A DNA stretch of 64,000 nt from Apostichopus japonicus. Taxonomy: Eukaryota; Echinodermata; Holothuroidea; Aspidochirotida; Stichopodidae. The notes under the pieces were generated by a model that was not told where the DNA came from, ran no database searches, and worked only from the letters and a program-made list of their open reading frames with translations. The position numbers and the translations under genes were made by a program. Positions 38,801 to 48,825 of this stretch are shown one piece after another. The first letter of the stretch is position 1, and each line of letters begins with the position of its first letter. The stretch covers positions 26,022,501-26,086,500 of the forward strand of contig NC_092580.1 of the NCBI RefSeq assembly GCF_037975245.1, written 5' to 3'.

Positions 38801-41687
38801 GGTCAGATGTCATGATCAAGGTAAATGGCATCTGGCTAGGTTATGGTGCCCCGGAGGCCACCACTTGGGCCGAGAAGGCTGATCAGGTGGAGGCAAGGCT
38901 CGACACATTCAGTCACAGGTGGCTCTCCCTCCCTGGGAAGGTTACAGTTGTTAATAGGTTTATTGTTCCTCTCCTTTGGTATCCTGGTACGGTGATCGCC
39001 GCAACGGATCATGCCTTGGTGCGACTGGAGAGGATCATTTTTGATTTCATTTGGGGAAAGCGCAAACCAAACCTTGTCAAAAGGACCGTTCTGTATAAGA
39101 CCCCCTTGAGCGGTGGGCTTGGTTTGGTCCACCTACCATCTAAACTGCGCTTTCTCCTCTTGAAAGGTGTTTTTGTTGCTTTTGAAAATCCTTCGTTTCC
39201 CTTTGCTTTTTCTGTTAGGTACTGGGGTGGGTTTCTTTTTCGACACCACTGGCCCGGATCCTTTTCCAATAACCGGCCAAAGGCGACACGCCCTTCTGGG
39301 GTCTATACTCAGATTGGTGACTCTCTTCGTAGAATCAAAGAAGAGGGTGGGCCACATGTTCTGCTGAACGTGGCCCCCTCTGTGTTATACCCACCATTGT
39401 TTCGTTCAATGCTCGCGCCTGTGTGCCCGTCGGCTTGCCGGACCGCCATCTCTCCAGATGTGTGGTGTTCTGTGTGTTGTAAGTCACTAGATAGCCGTCT
39501 CAGGGACTTGGCGTGGAGGATTGCACATGGGGTCCTCATCACTAACCATTTTCGCCTAGTCAGGTGGCGATTAGGTGATGGGATTTGTCCCCGTGTGGGC
39601 TGTAAAGCCATCGAGACTATGCAACACCTTTTGCTGGAGTGTCCCTTTGTCCGGTTGGTGTGGGATTGGTTTCACGCCTTCGTTATTGGTGTTATTGGTT
39701 GCACACAGTGGGCCATTAGTAGTGATTTTGTTTTGTATGGTTTGTTGCCCCCTGTGTGCCCAACCTGGGTTAGGGATCTGCTGTTGTTGTTTGCCGCTGT
39801 CATCAGGAGACACATCTGGAACAGCAGATGCCGCCTAGTTTTCGACGGGGACGTCTGGAGGGCAGAGGATGTTGTCCCCCTCGTGCAGAGTGACATCAGG
39901 TTGCGCATGGAGGCGGACCATGCACGGCTTCCCGACACTGCCTTTCGTAGACGCTGGCGCAAGCCCGTCGTCTACTATCGGGACGGCGTACCCCAGATAA
40001 AATTTTGAGTTAGTTGGTAGGTGTGGGGGCTGTGTGGTCGTTACATATTATAGGTTGGTTTAATTTTTCTCTTTGTGGTTTGGGGTTGGCTTTTTGGGGC
40101 CTGTTTGTAGTGTTTTATTTGTTTTGCTTCTGTTGGCCTTTGGGTCCGTGCCCTTTTCGCGTCACGTTAAACGCTGCGTTAGTGGGAGATTGATGGGTTT
40201 CAGTTGTTGCTTTACAGACTGGGTTTGTTTTTGGTTTTGTTGACCTTTGGTCCGTGTCCGTTTCTTAGCACGTAAAAAGCACACAGTACATACAAGACAC
40301 TGTATGTGATTTAGTCTCCACATGCATGACTGTTGTGTGATATTCCACAAGTTCTTGACTGTACTGTACATGCTTCCCTTGTATACAAATTCAATGGAAA
40401 ACAGTACTTTACTGCACAAGACTGCAATTCTGTTTATTGTCATGCATGTGTCAATGTTACTAAAATTTAAAAAGTATACAAGCTACAAGCATACATTTAA
40501 CTCAACTAAATAATCTAGATTTAAACAACTACCCAAACTGAAGTAAGAAAAAAAAACCTTCCTGGCTAGAGCGAGTGAGTTAAATTTGTCCAAGAATTAA
40601 GTGAGAACCAGAAAAGGTCCAGCTCTTGTCTTATTTGTAGCATTGTCTTGAAGGCATCAACCATTTACTGTATATAATTCATTTGGTAAGGATTTTACAG
40701 TATAGAATTTTATTCCAAAATGTTTCAATATCTCGGAAAGAACAGTCTTCCTGTGTAAATAGAGACACATTGTTGTTTGAATAAAAGGACATTTTCTTTT
40801 ACCAATTTTGAGCCAGCAAATCAGCTCTGCTACCAACCATCCCTTTAATAATTCGTCCCTTGTTTCACGCACTGACGAATATGCAAATTATTTTATTTTG
40901 TTTTACGTAGTGACGAATGTTTTTAAAACATATATATATATGCCCTTAAAATTGTTCTACATCCTTTAAATTTGAAACGTCTATAAACTATAATTTGTTT
41001 TCTGTAACATAAATCTATAGATACTGCTTAAAAGGTATTATTTGTGATCCAACATTCAGTTGCAAAGCAGTGAATTGATTTGGATCGTGATAAATAACTT
41101 TCTAACATTCGTCAGTACGCGAAACAAGGGACGAATTGTAACTATTGTATGAGAGTTCCATAGCATTGTTTAAACACTGTGAAATATTTGCACAACCTAC
41201 TGTACTGCCAAAGCAAAAGTCATAGATCTAGTAAAAATCATGGAATATGATCAATTTTGAGACCATCTGAAATAACCTGACCCCTTGAGCAAATTTTCAC
41301 CATTTGAGATAACCTGTTGACCCCTTGAAGCTCAGAGGGTGAAAAGTGATGAGTTAAAAGTTAAATAAAGACAAAAATTTCATACATTATTTAACTAAAC
41401 CATACGTAATGTTAGAATTAACTACTAAGAAATTCCCCAACTGAAAAATATAAACTGATGACAGAATTTAAGACAGTTTGTAAGTTAACATCTCCCAACA
41501 AAAACTCTCACAAGTTTGACTCATTCCATCAACCAGGACTCTAACTGTATTATACTGTACTCAGATTGCTGGATAACTTAATTACTCACCCTATGTCACC
41601 ACCGCATCCTTTTTGCCAAACCATGAGAATTGCTATAGTGATCACTACTGCTCCAGCAGAGAAATATTTCTTCTTTGTTAGTTGCAT
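35819..41687 (-). CDS. Two-exon type II membrane sulfotransferase (Sulfotransfer_2-like), 427 aa
   Basis: The coding exons are 41687-41590 (98 nt) and 37004-35819 (1186 nt). The donor GG|GTGAGT and the acceptor TTTTGTGGCAG|G join in phase to give 428 codons including stop. Exon 1 starts MQLTKKKY and carries a hydrophobic signal anchor at residues ~10-25, as in Golgi type II enzymes. The 5'-phosphosulfate loop is FLHHNKAGGSTIRSC (residues ~121-135). The 3'-phosphate motif is VRNPYERVISCYF (~201-213). Sequons include NIS (~63), NHS (~79) and NVT. A K/R-rich segment (KYKKRKK) and a charged C-terminal helix follow. By family, PAPS-dependent transfer of sulfate to a glycan in the Golgi lumen is expected; the acceptor cannot be predicted. 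The Met at 37057 opens a longer frame, but that stretch reads through the acceptor and is probably intron. The 4.6-kb intron contains a Tx1-like LINE on the opposite strand. Confidence 0.88.
38745..40283 (+). mobile_element. 5'-truncated Tx1/L1-like LINE with 15-bp TSD
   Basis: One open frame (to the TGA at 40006-40008) encodes about 420 residues of the C-terminal part of a non-LTR retrotransposon ORF2. It has the region after the polymerase core (WLSLPGKVTVVNRFIVPLLW, then FIWGKRKP) and a zinc-knuckle CPRVGC...ETMQH...EC near the C terminus, as in Tx1-type LINEs. Endonuclease and RT core are missing. The 15-base sequence CAGTACATACAAGAC flanks it exactly (38730-38744 and 40284-40298). The apparent start Met at 38725 is therefore host DNA. 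The 3' UTR holds a repeated CTTTGG-TCCGTG phrase. The frame is intact and much more GC-rich than its surroundings, so the insertion looks recent. Confidence 0.9.
40299..40849. other. Non-coding stretch within the intron
   Basis: AT-rich intronic sequence; no gene or repeat recognised. Confidence 0.45.
40850..41137. mobile_element. Short TIR element (288 bp), MITE-like
   Basis: The left end AATTCGTCCCTTGTTTCACG and the reverse complement of the right end, AATTCGTCCCTTGTTTCGCG, match for about 30 bases up to ACTGACGAAT. A third partial copy (GTAGTGACGAATG) lies inside near 40907. There is no coding capacity. I see no clear target duplication, so the superfamily is open. Confidence 0.7.
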
Positions 41688-41812
41688 CTCTTTCTCTCTC
41701 TCTGAACTTTACCAGTAGCCAGTTGATTGCACATAAAATTAAAAAAGGAAAATGGACAAACTCTTTCCTGTGAATTCAAATCACATCTTTTCTTGTGGCC
41801 TCTGTGTTTCAG

Positions 41813-41943
41813 GTTCAATGCACCGTTACGATATCAATGACGACATTGCTTTTATCGAGGACTTGTTCCGATCCTGTGATGATAAACATCCGATATATAC
41901 ACTGCCTGGCAAAAACTTTGGTGCTGGTGGAGAAGGAAAATGA
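41813..41943 (+). CDS. Possible terminal exon on the plus strand
   Basis: A pyrimidine-rich acceptor (GGCCTCTGTGTTTCAG) is followed by 2 nt plus 43 codons ending at TGA. The peptide SMHRYDINDDIAFIEDLFRS continues as CDDKHPIYTLPGKNFGAGGEGK. Balanced codon use and higher GC than the flanks suggest coding. It lies only about 125 bp beyond the sulfotransferase start on the other strand, so its upstream exons would have to overlap that gene. Otherwise it is a retrocopied fragment or a small protein starting at the ATG at 41818. No family is recognised. Confidence 0.35.
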
Positions 41944-43237
41944 GATTACGATAAAATAAATGGATATATACTGCATGCTAGATTTACTGGTATGAATGGT
42001 ACACACACTAAGACCCTATTGTATACCTGTCTACAGTAGTACTCGACACGTGTGCATTAGATCCCAAGCTTTCATTCAAAATTAAAGGAAATGCAAAATA
42101 ATGTACAGGTCTTGCTACTGTTATTAAGGCAAAAATCAGATTTTTTGCTAAATTTGTTAATACATGAAATTTTGAATTTAACATCATGGTTATAATATTC
42201 TGTCAATAGCACTTATTTACAGGTATAACCACACTACGTACTGTAACTGTATGGTACTCAGAGAAGAGCCAAGTCTGAATTAAAATGGAAAAGTGCTATA
42301 ATTTACTGCACCTTGTTGAAAGAGTGCTGTGAATAATTTAGTGTTCAAATTTTGTGTAGCATCTTTCAAGGCTGCTAATTTTGTTTTGTCATTAAATGTC
42401 TTAAAAACTGCTATTTTTTATACTTTTATACATACACATACAGCAACCTGACCATTTGGCGATGCGATACTGGATAAATTGCTCCCTGAAAAGTGGTCAC
42501 TGGTGAGTGCTTGTTCATCACGGTGTAGAACACTAAGATCAATATTTAATATTAAAGCATTGATGCAATTACCAGACAGAGCATGTTCCACATTTCAAGC
42601 TGTATCTACATCTGCTGACTAACTAGTGTTAACTTGTGCAACACACATTTCACTGTTTAGAGCTGTACTGTAAGTACTGCATCATAATAAGCACAGATGT
42701 GTTCAAAGGTTCACAGACCCTCTGCAACATACTGCAGGCAATCAACCCTGTGTTCAACATCAATGATTCTGGATTATCATTTGTATAGCACAAAAGGACA
42801 AGCATTCCACCTACCATACAAACTCTGAAGACTAGCATAGAAAATCACTAACACCTCAAGGCTCAATTTCTTTCAAATAAGGAACATACAGACTCAGTAC
42901 ATCAAAGGATGGAAGACATTTGTAACTTTGTACAGAACAGACAAAAACTGTGTTCATGGAATAACACGCTCATTATCCACCACAAGGTTGTCAGATTGTG
43001 GTCGCCTCCTGATCTGGTCCCGAGTGTGTTCACATGCGTTTTCTCACTCATGATAGATCTGATACTGTTACTGGCTTGATATCAGAGATTCTTCCCCCCC
43101 CCCCTCCCGAAAATGCAATGTTTCCTGTACATACACTGATAATTCTTTGGCAGAATCTCTGGCATATTCCAAGAGGAACAAAAGATATGCACCTGAGGTT
43201 TGTTTATGAGTGCCGAGGCATTCAGGGGTTTATTGAA
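41944..43237. other. Non-coding stretch, no gene seen
   Basis: AT-rich sequence upstream of the sulfotransferase; an 11-base C run lies near 43094. No gene is recognised. Confidence 0.4.
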
Positions 43238-43528
43238 AGTATGATCATTGGGTGGTGCATGTAGATTCTTTTGCCATAGTTGCAGTCTTGGGATTCAGCA
43301 TTAGGGGGACTTCAACCCAAAAAATCATGACTCTATAATGGTGAATGCTAGAGACAGACAGAATAGAGGTGAGGATGACTCCAAAAGTATGATCCTTGGG
43401 TGGTGCATGTAGATTCTTTTGCAAAAGTTGCTGTCTTGGGATTGGGCAATAGGGGACTTCAACCCCAGAAATTATGACTCTAATGGTGAATGCTGGAGAC
43501 AGAACCATGGATAATGGATAGGTGATGA
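43238..43528. repeat. Two-copy ~146-bp tandem duplication
   Basis: Adjacent copies start AAAGTATGATC(A/C)TTGGGTG at 43238 and 43383. They share GGTGCATGTAGATTCTTTTG, TCTTGGGATT and AATGGTGAATGCT(A/G)GAGACA, with about 10 per cent divergence and small indels. Confidence 0.85.
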
Positions 43529-45489
43529 AAGAAATCAGCAAAGACAGTACAGATATCGAGTCTTCAAAGATTAACAAATTAGGTAGTTGACAAATTGTCT
43601 ATTCCAGTAGGGATTTCCAAGAAAGCATCCCTAACCTCTTCAACAATATTTCTGCACAATTTTTACTCAGCATGTATAAAAGACTTCATCACAAAGATTT
43701 CTAATTCATATAAAGAAGTTGGTTGGGTTTGCTTAGAAATCCTTTAAACTGTGCATTGCATGTGTAATGCAATACGCATGGAATCCAGCAAGATTATACA
43801 TACAGTACAAGATTACATATTATACCTACAGTAACAGCAAATGAGATGTTCAGTTCTTTTCAAGACAAAAATTTTGTACTGTACAAATTATCTTCTGTGC
43901 TATTTGACACAGATTGACAAATAACCATGACAACCTTGTCATGTAAGTCAGATCATAAATAAATCAAGTTACATTAAAGTCTGATTTTTTTTACTTTTTT
44001 TTTATGGAATATTGCAGGTCAACCCCTACAACCCCCCTTTTCAAATTTAGGTCGTCTGAATGACAATGTTGGTCTCTAGAAAAATAGAGCCTACAAAAAA
44101 ACAAAGACAAAAAATCATAATACCATCATTAGGTCATCAGGACCCAATTAGTGTCTGGTACATTCAGCAGGATTCGGGTATTGTACAATGTCCACCTTTA
44201 TTAATGTTATATATAGCTGGAGAAATGTCATCAAGAGGTATGTGGGTTTGTTAACACATTGGTATGGTCAAATACTTTCATACAGCGATTTGGTAAAGTC
44301 TGGCACTCTGAATTGTGCCTCTACGGCGCATTAAAAGCACATAATTTATTTCGTCAATTTAACAATTGATTCATATTTAAACAAATCGTCCCATTACTGC
44401 GTTTACAGTAATTGACCAAAGCTCATTAACACACTCTCAAGGCCTTCATCAGTATTGTGAAGGGAAAGGTAAATAAATGTTACATTTGAACAGCTTGCTA
44501 TCTTGTGAGTTGGCTTAGGAGCAATCAATGGGACTTGTTTGGAACTGTGCTAATCTCATGCACATGTACAGGTAGATCTATAGTTCGTAATAATTTTAAC
44601 TACTTAAAGCTGTGGTTAACCTCTACAGAAATGCTAAGCTAATAATAGCACTGTTTTAATGTTCACCTCAACCTTTTACTGTAGGTCACAGTGAACTTAA
44701 AAGATGAAAATGGAATTCACTTGCATTCACGCAATTAACTTTGCAAAGCGATGTACCATTTGACTTCACTCTTGAGAAAAACACACTGAGAGACTTACTA
44801 GCACACTCCAAGTTAACCTTACATTACATTGCTACAAAACAATCCTGAAATTTCCAAAAGGGCCTCCATTAATGAGAAAGGCTAGTATTAGCCATAATAT
44901 TAATAGGTAGACTATCTCAACTGACACCTTAAGTAGCCACATCACCTGTTATCAGGAGCAACTACTTGTAAGTTGTAGGACTAAGTAAGTTAGGCCTCAT
45001 ATGAGGAAATAGAAGTTGTGCCAGACCTAGCCATTGTCTAGCCTACTGTTGCTACAGCTACTTAGCTTATATCCTTTATTGCTTTGCCAACACAGGTCTA
45101 TATATAGATTACACTAGCTTAACAATAGGTCTTACACTAATAAATAAGCTAGGTCCTAAATAAGCCATGTTGTTGTTAACTTATAGCCTAAGTTAGGGTC
45201 TAGGCCTAGATAGCTTTGTCAGACGAGTTAATAAATAGCCTAGCTAGGACTATACTTCTACAGTGCTAGGCCTAGTACTAGTTTTATTCAACTCTAACCT
45301 AAATGCCTAATTTCGTATACATTGGTCTTGGCTAGACGTAGCCCAACTTCAAATCTAACTTAAAGAAAAGATCTGAATCTGAATGGGTAAAAGCAGCAAA
45401 AATCCTACTAGAGGACATAAAATGCCAACTGGGCGCTACAAAGTATGAGTAAGAGTATAAGTTATTAGGTAACAAAACAAGAGTTAGTA
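43529..45489. other. Non-coding stretch, no gene seen
   Basis: AT-rich sequence. The part at about 45000-45300 is dense in TAGGCCTA-like palindromic words and short TAGCTTA phrases. No coding is recognised. Confidence 0.4.
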
Positions 45490-45840
45490 AGCTTGTCTTT
45501 GAAACAGTCTAGACTAAGTGCCACAATGTCTGATGGCAAAGCATTCCAATCTTTTAAGGTGCGGGGGGAAGAAGGAATATTTATAAAATTCTTTCTGGGT
45601 AGGTAACTTGAAAGTAAAGATCATGTTTATTTCTTATGTTAACACTTTTTGTTGGGATTAGATTGTCTTTATCAATTGATACAATGTAGACATTGACATT
45701 ATAAAGCATTTGTAGATGTGTGTGCTTTCTTCTTGTTTTTAGCATGGGCCGATCTAATTCCGCGAGCATATTTGTCACACTGGATTTATGATAGTCTGCC
45801 ATACAGACTATTGCTGCTCTTCTCTGAATAGCTAAGTTCT
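45490..45840 (-). mobile_element. Decayed LINE ORF2 C-terminus
   Basis: On minus the frame reads LAIQRRAAIVCMADYHKSSV and TNMLAELDRPMLKTRRKHTH, then, after a frameshift and stop near 45580, PSSPRTLKDWNALPSDIVAL. This order (QRRAA, then R/K-rich region, then FFPR-like RTLKDWNALP) is the typical end of CR1/Jockey-type LINE reverse transcriptase proteins. No RT core is present here. It is a 5'-truncated, broken copy. Confidence 0.75.
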
Positions 45841-46830
45841 ACTTTATCCACATTACACTGGTAAATCGTTCTATTCGTTCTATTCTTGGACAACTCAGTT
45901 CAGTAGGCCTAATGATAGTTGCTACGTTCCATGGTGCTTGCACAAGATAACATATATATCAGTAAATAATTTCAAAAGCTATCCTGCATAAGGATACGAA
46001 GCATGAAAAATACTAACATTTCAAAACGATATATGGCCTCCTCCTTGTTATGTTAGGCCACAACTTTTAAGGACAGTAACTGTACCACTGAAATGAGAAT
46101 AGGACCTATGTACTGCACACAAGAACGGGCCTACTTGTAGCCGGTTGTTGTGTAGTGTGTGAGCCGAAATTAGCCTCCAGTAGCCTTCGATTCCATAATC
46201 AAATCAAATCGAAATCCCAGAAAATAAGAGACGTTCTCTATTGTACTCCACTTATAATCCAAGGCATATGATCGTTCCAGAAATTGTAACTTTGTCTAAT
46301 TTCATGCGAAACGGCTCAAGAAATGAAGCAGAAGACAACTTCGCTTAGTACTACTACTAAGTACATTATTCGTAACCTCGATTGTGAATATTAAAAGCGT
46401 GACAGAGAGTAAGTTGATCACCGTTTCTCCATTGAGTACACTAAGGGCATGCTGGTATTTCTATGACACACTCTGTTGTGTTGTTGTATGGATTTGCCAT
46501 CAAATGAGCTGTTCATATGGGGATGGCGCTATGCAACACTGACTAATTTCAAAATTTAAGTAATTGCGTTCAATTTCTAGGAGAAAAATCTATGATTTAT
46601 GGTTTAAGAAACTTTAATAAACAGATTTAAGGAGGAAATGCATTACTTTTTGCACGTATGTTTCTTACATGAAAAAGTGTCGAGACTCGCAGATTTTTTA
46701 GAAAATGATACCGTGACCCGAAAGGCTAATTTCGAGCTGCATATTTCAGGATAGGCCAATGGACGCGATGATATCATCTGACGAGGAACAGGACAATTTC
46801 TGATAGCATATTTCTTTGTGTAAAAGTAAG
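45841..46830. other. Non-coding stretch, no gene seen
   Basis: Mixed AT-rich sequence with a few CpG-containing patches (46360-46420, 46720-46800). No exon is recognised. Confidence 0.4.
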
Positions 46831-46873
46831 TTGGCCTGACGTTTCGATCCTAGCCGGATCTTCTTCAGAGGCA
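46831..46873 (-). ncRNA. Hammerhead-ribozyme-like core, second copy
   Basis: Minus-strand order: GCCT / CTGAAGA / GATCC-GGCTA-GGATC / GAAA / CGTC / AGGC. It is nearly identical to 24893-24932 but has one more stem I pair (GCCT with AGGC) and a T-to-G change in loop II. The match extends into AACTTACTTTTACACA on the 3' side. The strict preservation of both stems in two copies supports a shared element end. Confidence 0.5.
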
Positions 46874-47339
46874 TATTTCTTTTACAGTTTCCAAAGTAAG
46901 GTAGTTGGTAAACTTGGAATGGATCATTTCAGGTGATCGCTGCCTTAACAAAAATATTATTCATACTGGCTCACTCATGTACGGACTGATCTTGAAATAC
47001 TGACGCAGTGAGCCAATGGCCGGCGGTCGTAGGACATTGTTAATAAGACTGCTTCCCAAAAGTAAAGAAAGGTCCATATAAAAACTCAGTCCAAGTGGTT
47101 CAATGGTGAGATAAATCATGCCATAAAAATCAATAATTCATCAAAATTAAATGATCCAGAGACATGTCGATTCTGAACGAATTATTTACGTCTGCATCGA
47201 CTAGGTATCTAAATGGTGTTAACAACAATGTGGATAATGATTATTTAGCAAGTGAGAATTTGATTCTTCAAAATTACGCAATGGTGTTACATCATTCCAA
47301 ATTCCAGAGATGACAGTGAATCTTGTTTTATTATATTTC
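46874..47339. other. Non-coding stretch, no gene seen
   Basis: No recognisable gene. The region may include eroded upstream parts of the LINE that follows. Confidence 0.4.
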
Positions 47340-48825
47340 ATTGGATGTTACAAAAGCCACCGGTCTGGACGGGATTAGCGCCTATATAGCTATCTGCTGA
47401 TGTAATAACAAACAGCATCATCCATATACTAACTATATAGTAGCATCATAAACTCCATCTTTCCTACTATAAGTGGAAGTACGCCAAAGTTGTTCCTACA
47501 ATTACCAGAGTGTTTCAAATCTAGAAGTATCCAATTATCGACCCATTTCAATCTTGCCTGTATTATCTTAGATATTAGAAAACACGTCCATATGGTGCTT
47601 TATCAAAGTTTTTAAACGAATTTGGTTTAATACGAATGTCCATTCAGGTGTTAGAGAAGGGCACTCTTGTGAAACTGCATTACTGAAGATACTTGACGAC
47701 TGGAATAATTCTATTGATAGCAGATATCTTATAGGATCGGTATTTCTAGACTTGAGAAAAGCATTTGACCTAGTAAACCATTCTATTATAATAAATAACT
47801 TATCTATATATAGTACCTCGGAAAGCTCCGTTGCATGGTTGAAGTCGTACGTATCTAAGAGACAACAATATTTGTTAATGATGTTCTTTCCCCAGTAATT
47901 AACAGCTAGTAATTAAGAGCCAGTAATTAACAGGTGGGGTGCCACAGGGGTCACTTTCTGGGCCCGTTACTCTTTGTTTTGTTTATTAATGACAAATTAT
48001 TAATCATTGCTCGGCGGATATGTATGCAGACAGTGGCGTAGGAAGGTACATTTGAGTGGGGGGGCTGAAGACTGATGGCCGGCCTGGGGGAGGGGTCTAA
48101 GGGGAGGGGGTGTCCCCCTCCCCTTTGGAATTTTTTGCATTTCCAGGTGGCCTCAGATGCAATTTGGTGCAATATAGCACTCTTCAACACCCACTCCATT
48201 TTGTAAACTTAATTTTGTATTTTCACCTGGCCTTAGATGCAATTTGGTGCTCCAAATGAGAATTTTTTTCTCATTTGGAAATGAAAAAGGGGTTTTCTGA
48301 CTTGCGAACCGGGGGGGCGGAATGATACTTCCGCCCCTCCACATTTTTCACTGGGGGGGCTGGCGCCCCCCCAGCCCCCCCGGTTCCTACGCCCTTGTAT
48401 GCAGATGATACATTTCATATGAAAGGCAATTCTATATGATATTAATACCAAACTTAATGAGGGCATGGTCGCGTAATGTATGCAAATGGTGCAATAAAAA
48501 TAAAATGGTTATAAATGTAATAAAACCAAAAGCATGTTGATTAATTGGTTCAAGACAAAGGCAGAAAGCTATTCCAAAATAACACATTAAATATAACAGT
48601 CGAAGATTCTTTTATTGAAAGTGTATGCTGTGAAAAGATTTTGGGCGTACAAATCGACAATGAATTATCTTAGAATGAACAAGTAGATTCTGTTTGCAAG
48701 CTCATTTCCAGTAGACTGGCTTTACTTCGACGTATAAGACCATTCATTGATACCTATACTTGTATTCTTTTTCATAATGGATATATTTTACCGACGTTTG
48801 AGTATTGTAGTTTAGTATAGGGTAT
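47340..48825 (+). mobile_element. Decayed CR1/Jockey-like LINE reverse transcriptase, split by a MITE
   Basis: The plus strand carries RT landmarks in order but in different frames with stops: ATGLDGIS (47359-47382), VSNYRPISILPV (from 47527), EGHSCETALLKILDDWNNS (near 47656-47712), FLDLRKAFDLVNHS (near 47745-47786), GVPQGSLSGP (from 47936), the catalytic YADDT (48398-48412), and EKILGVQIDNELS with RLALLRRIRPFIDTYT downstream. A hAT MITE (48031-48397) sits between GVPQGS and YADD. The element is non-functional. It is distinct from the Tx1-like LINE at 38745. Confidence 0.85.
48031..48397. mobile_element. hAT-like MITE (367 bp) with perfect 8-bp TSD, nested in a LINE
   Basis: It starts CAGTGGCGTAGGAAGG and ends GGTTCCTACGCCCTTG, inverted except for two or three bases. 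The flanking TATGCAGA at 48023-48030 and 48398-48405 is an exact 8-bp target duplication. G/C-rich subterminal tracts and TTTTTTCTCATTTGGAAATG-type interior sequence match the element at 63537-63904 closely. No transposase. The short open frames here are noise. Confidence 0.92.

Larger units (their letters stand above)
37005..41589 (-). other. Intron of the sulfotransferase gene
   Basis: A GT-AG intron (donor GTGAGT at 41589-41584, acceptor AG at 37006-37005). It contains the LINE at 38745-40283, the TIR element at 40850-41137 and otherwise AT-rich sequence. A minus-strand frame at 38345-38489 with an acceptor-like site (CAACCAG) reads as protein-like but is out of phase with exon 1, so it is not used. 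Confidence 0.75.

Noticed and set aside
38836-39962. Several overlapping open frames on both strands within 38.8-40.0 kb
   Set aside because: Shadows of the single LINE ORF2 frame on plus.
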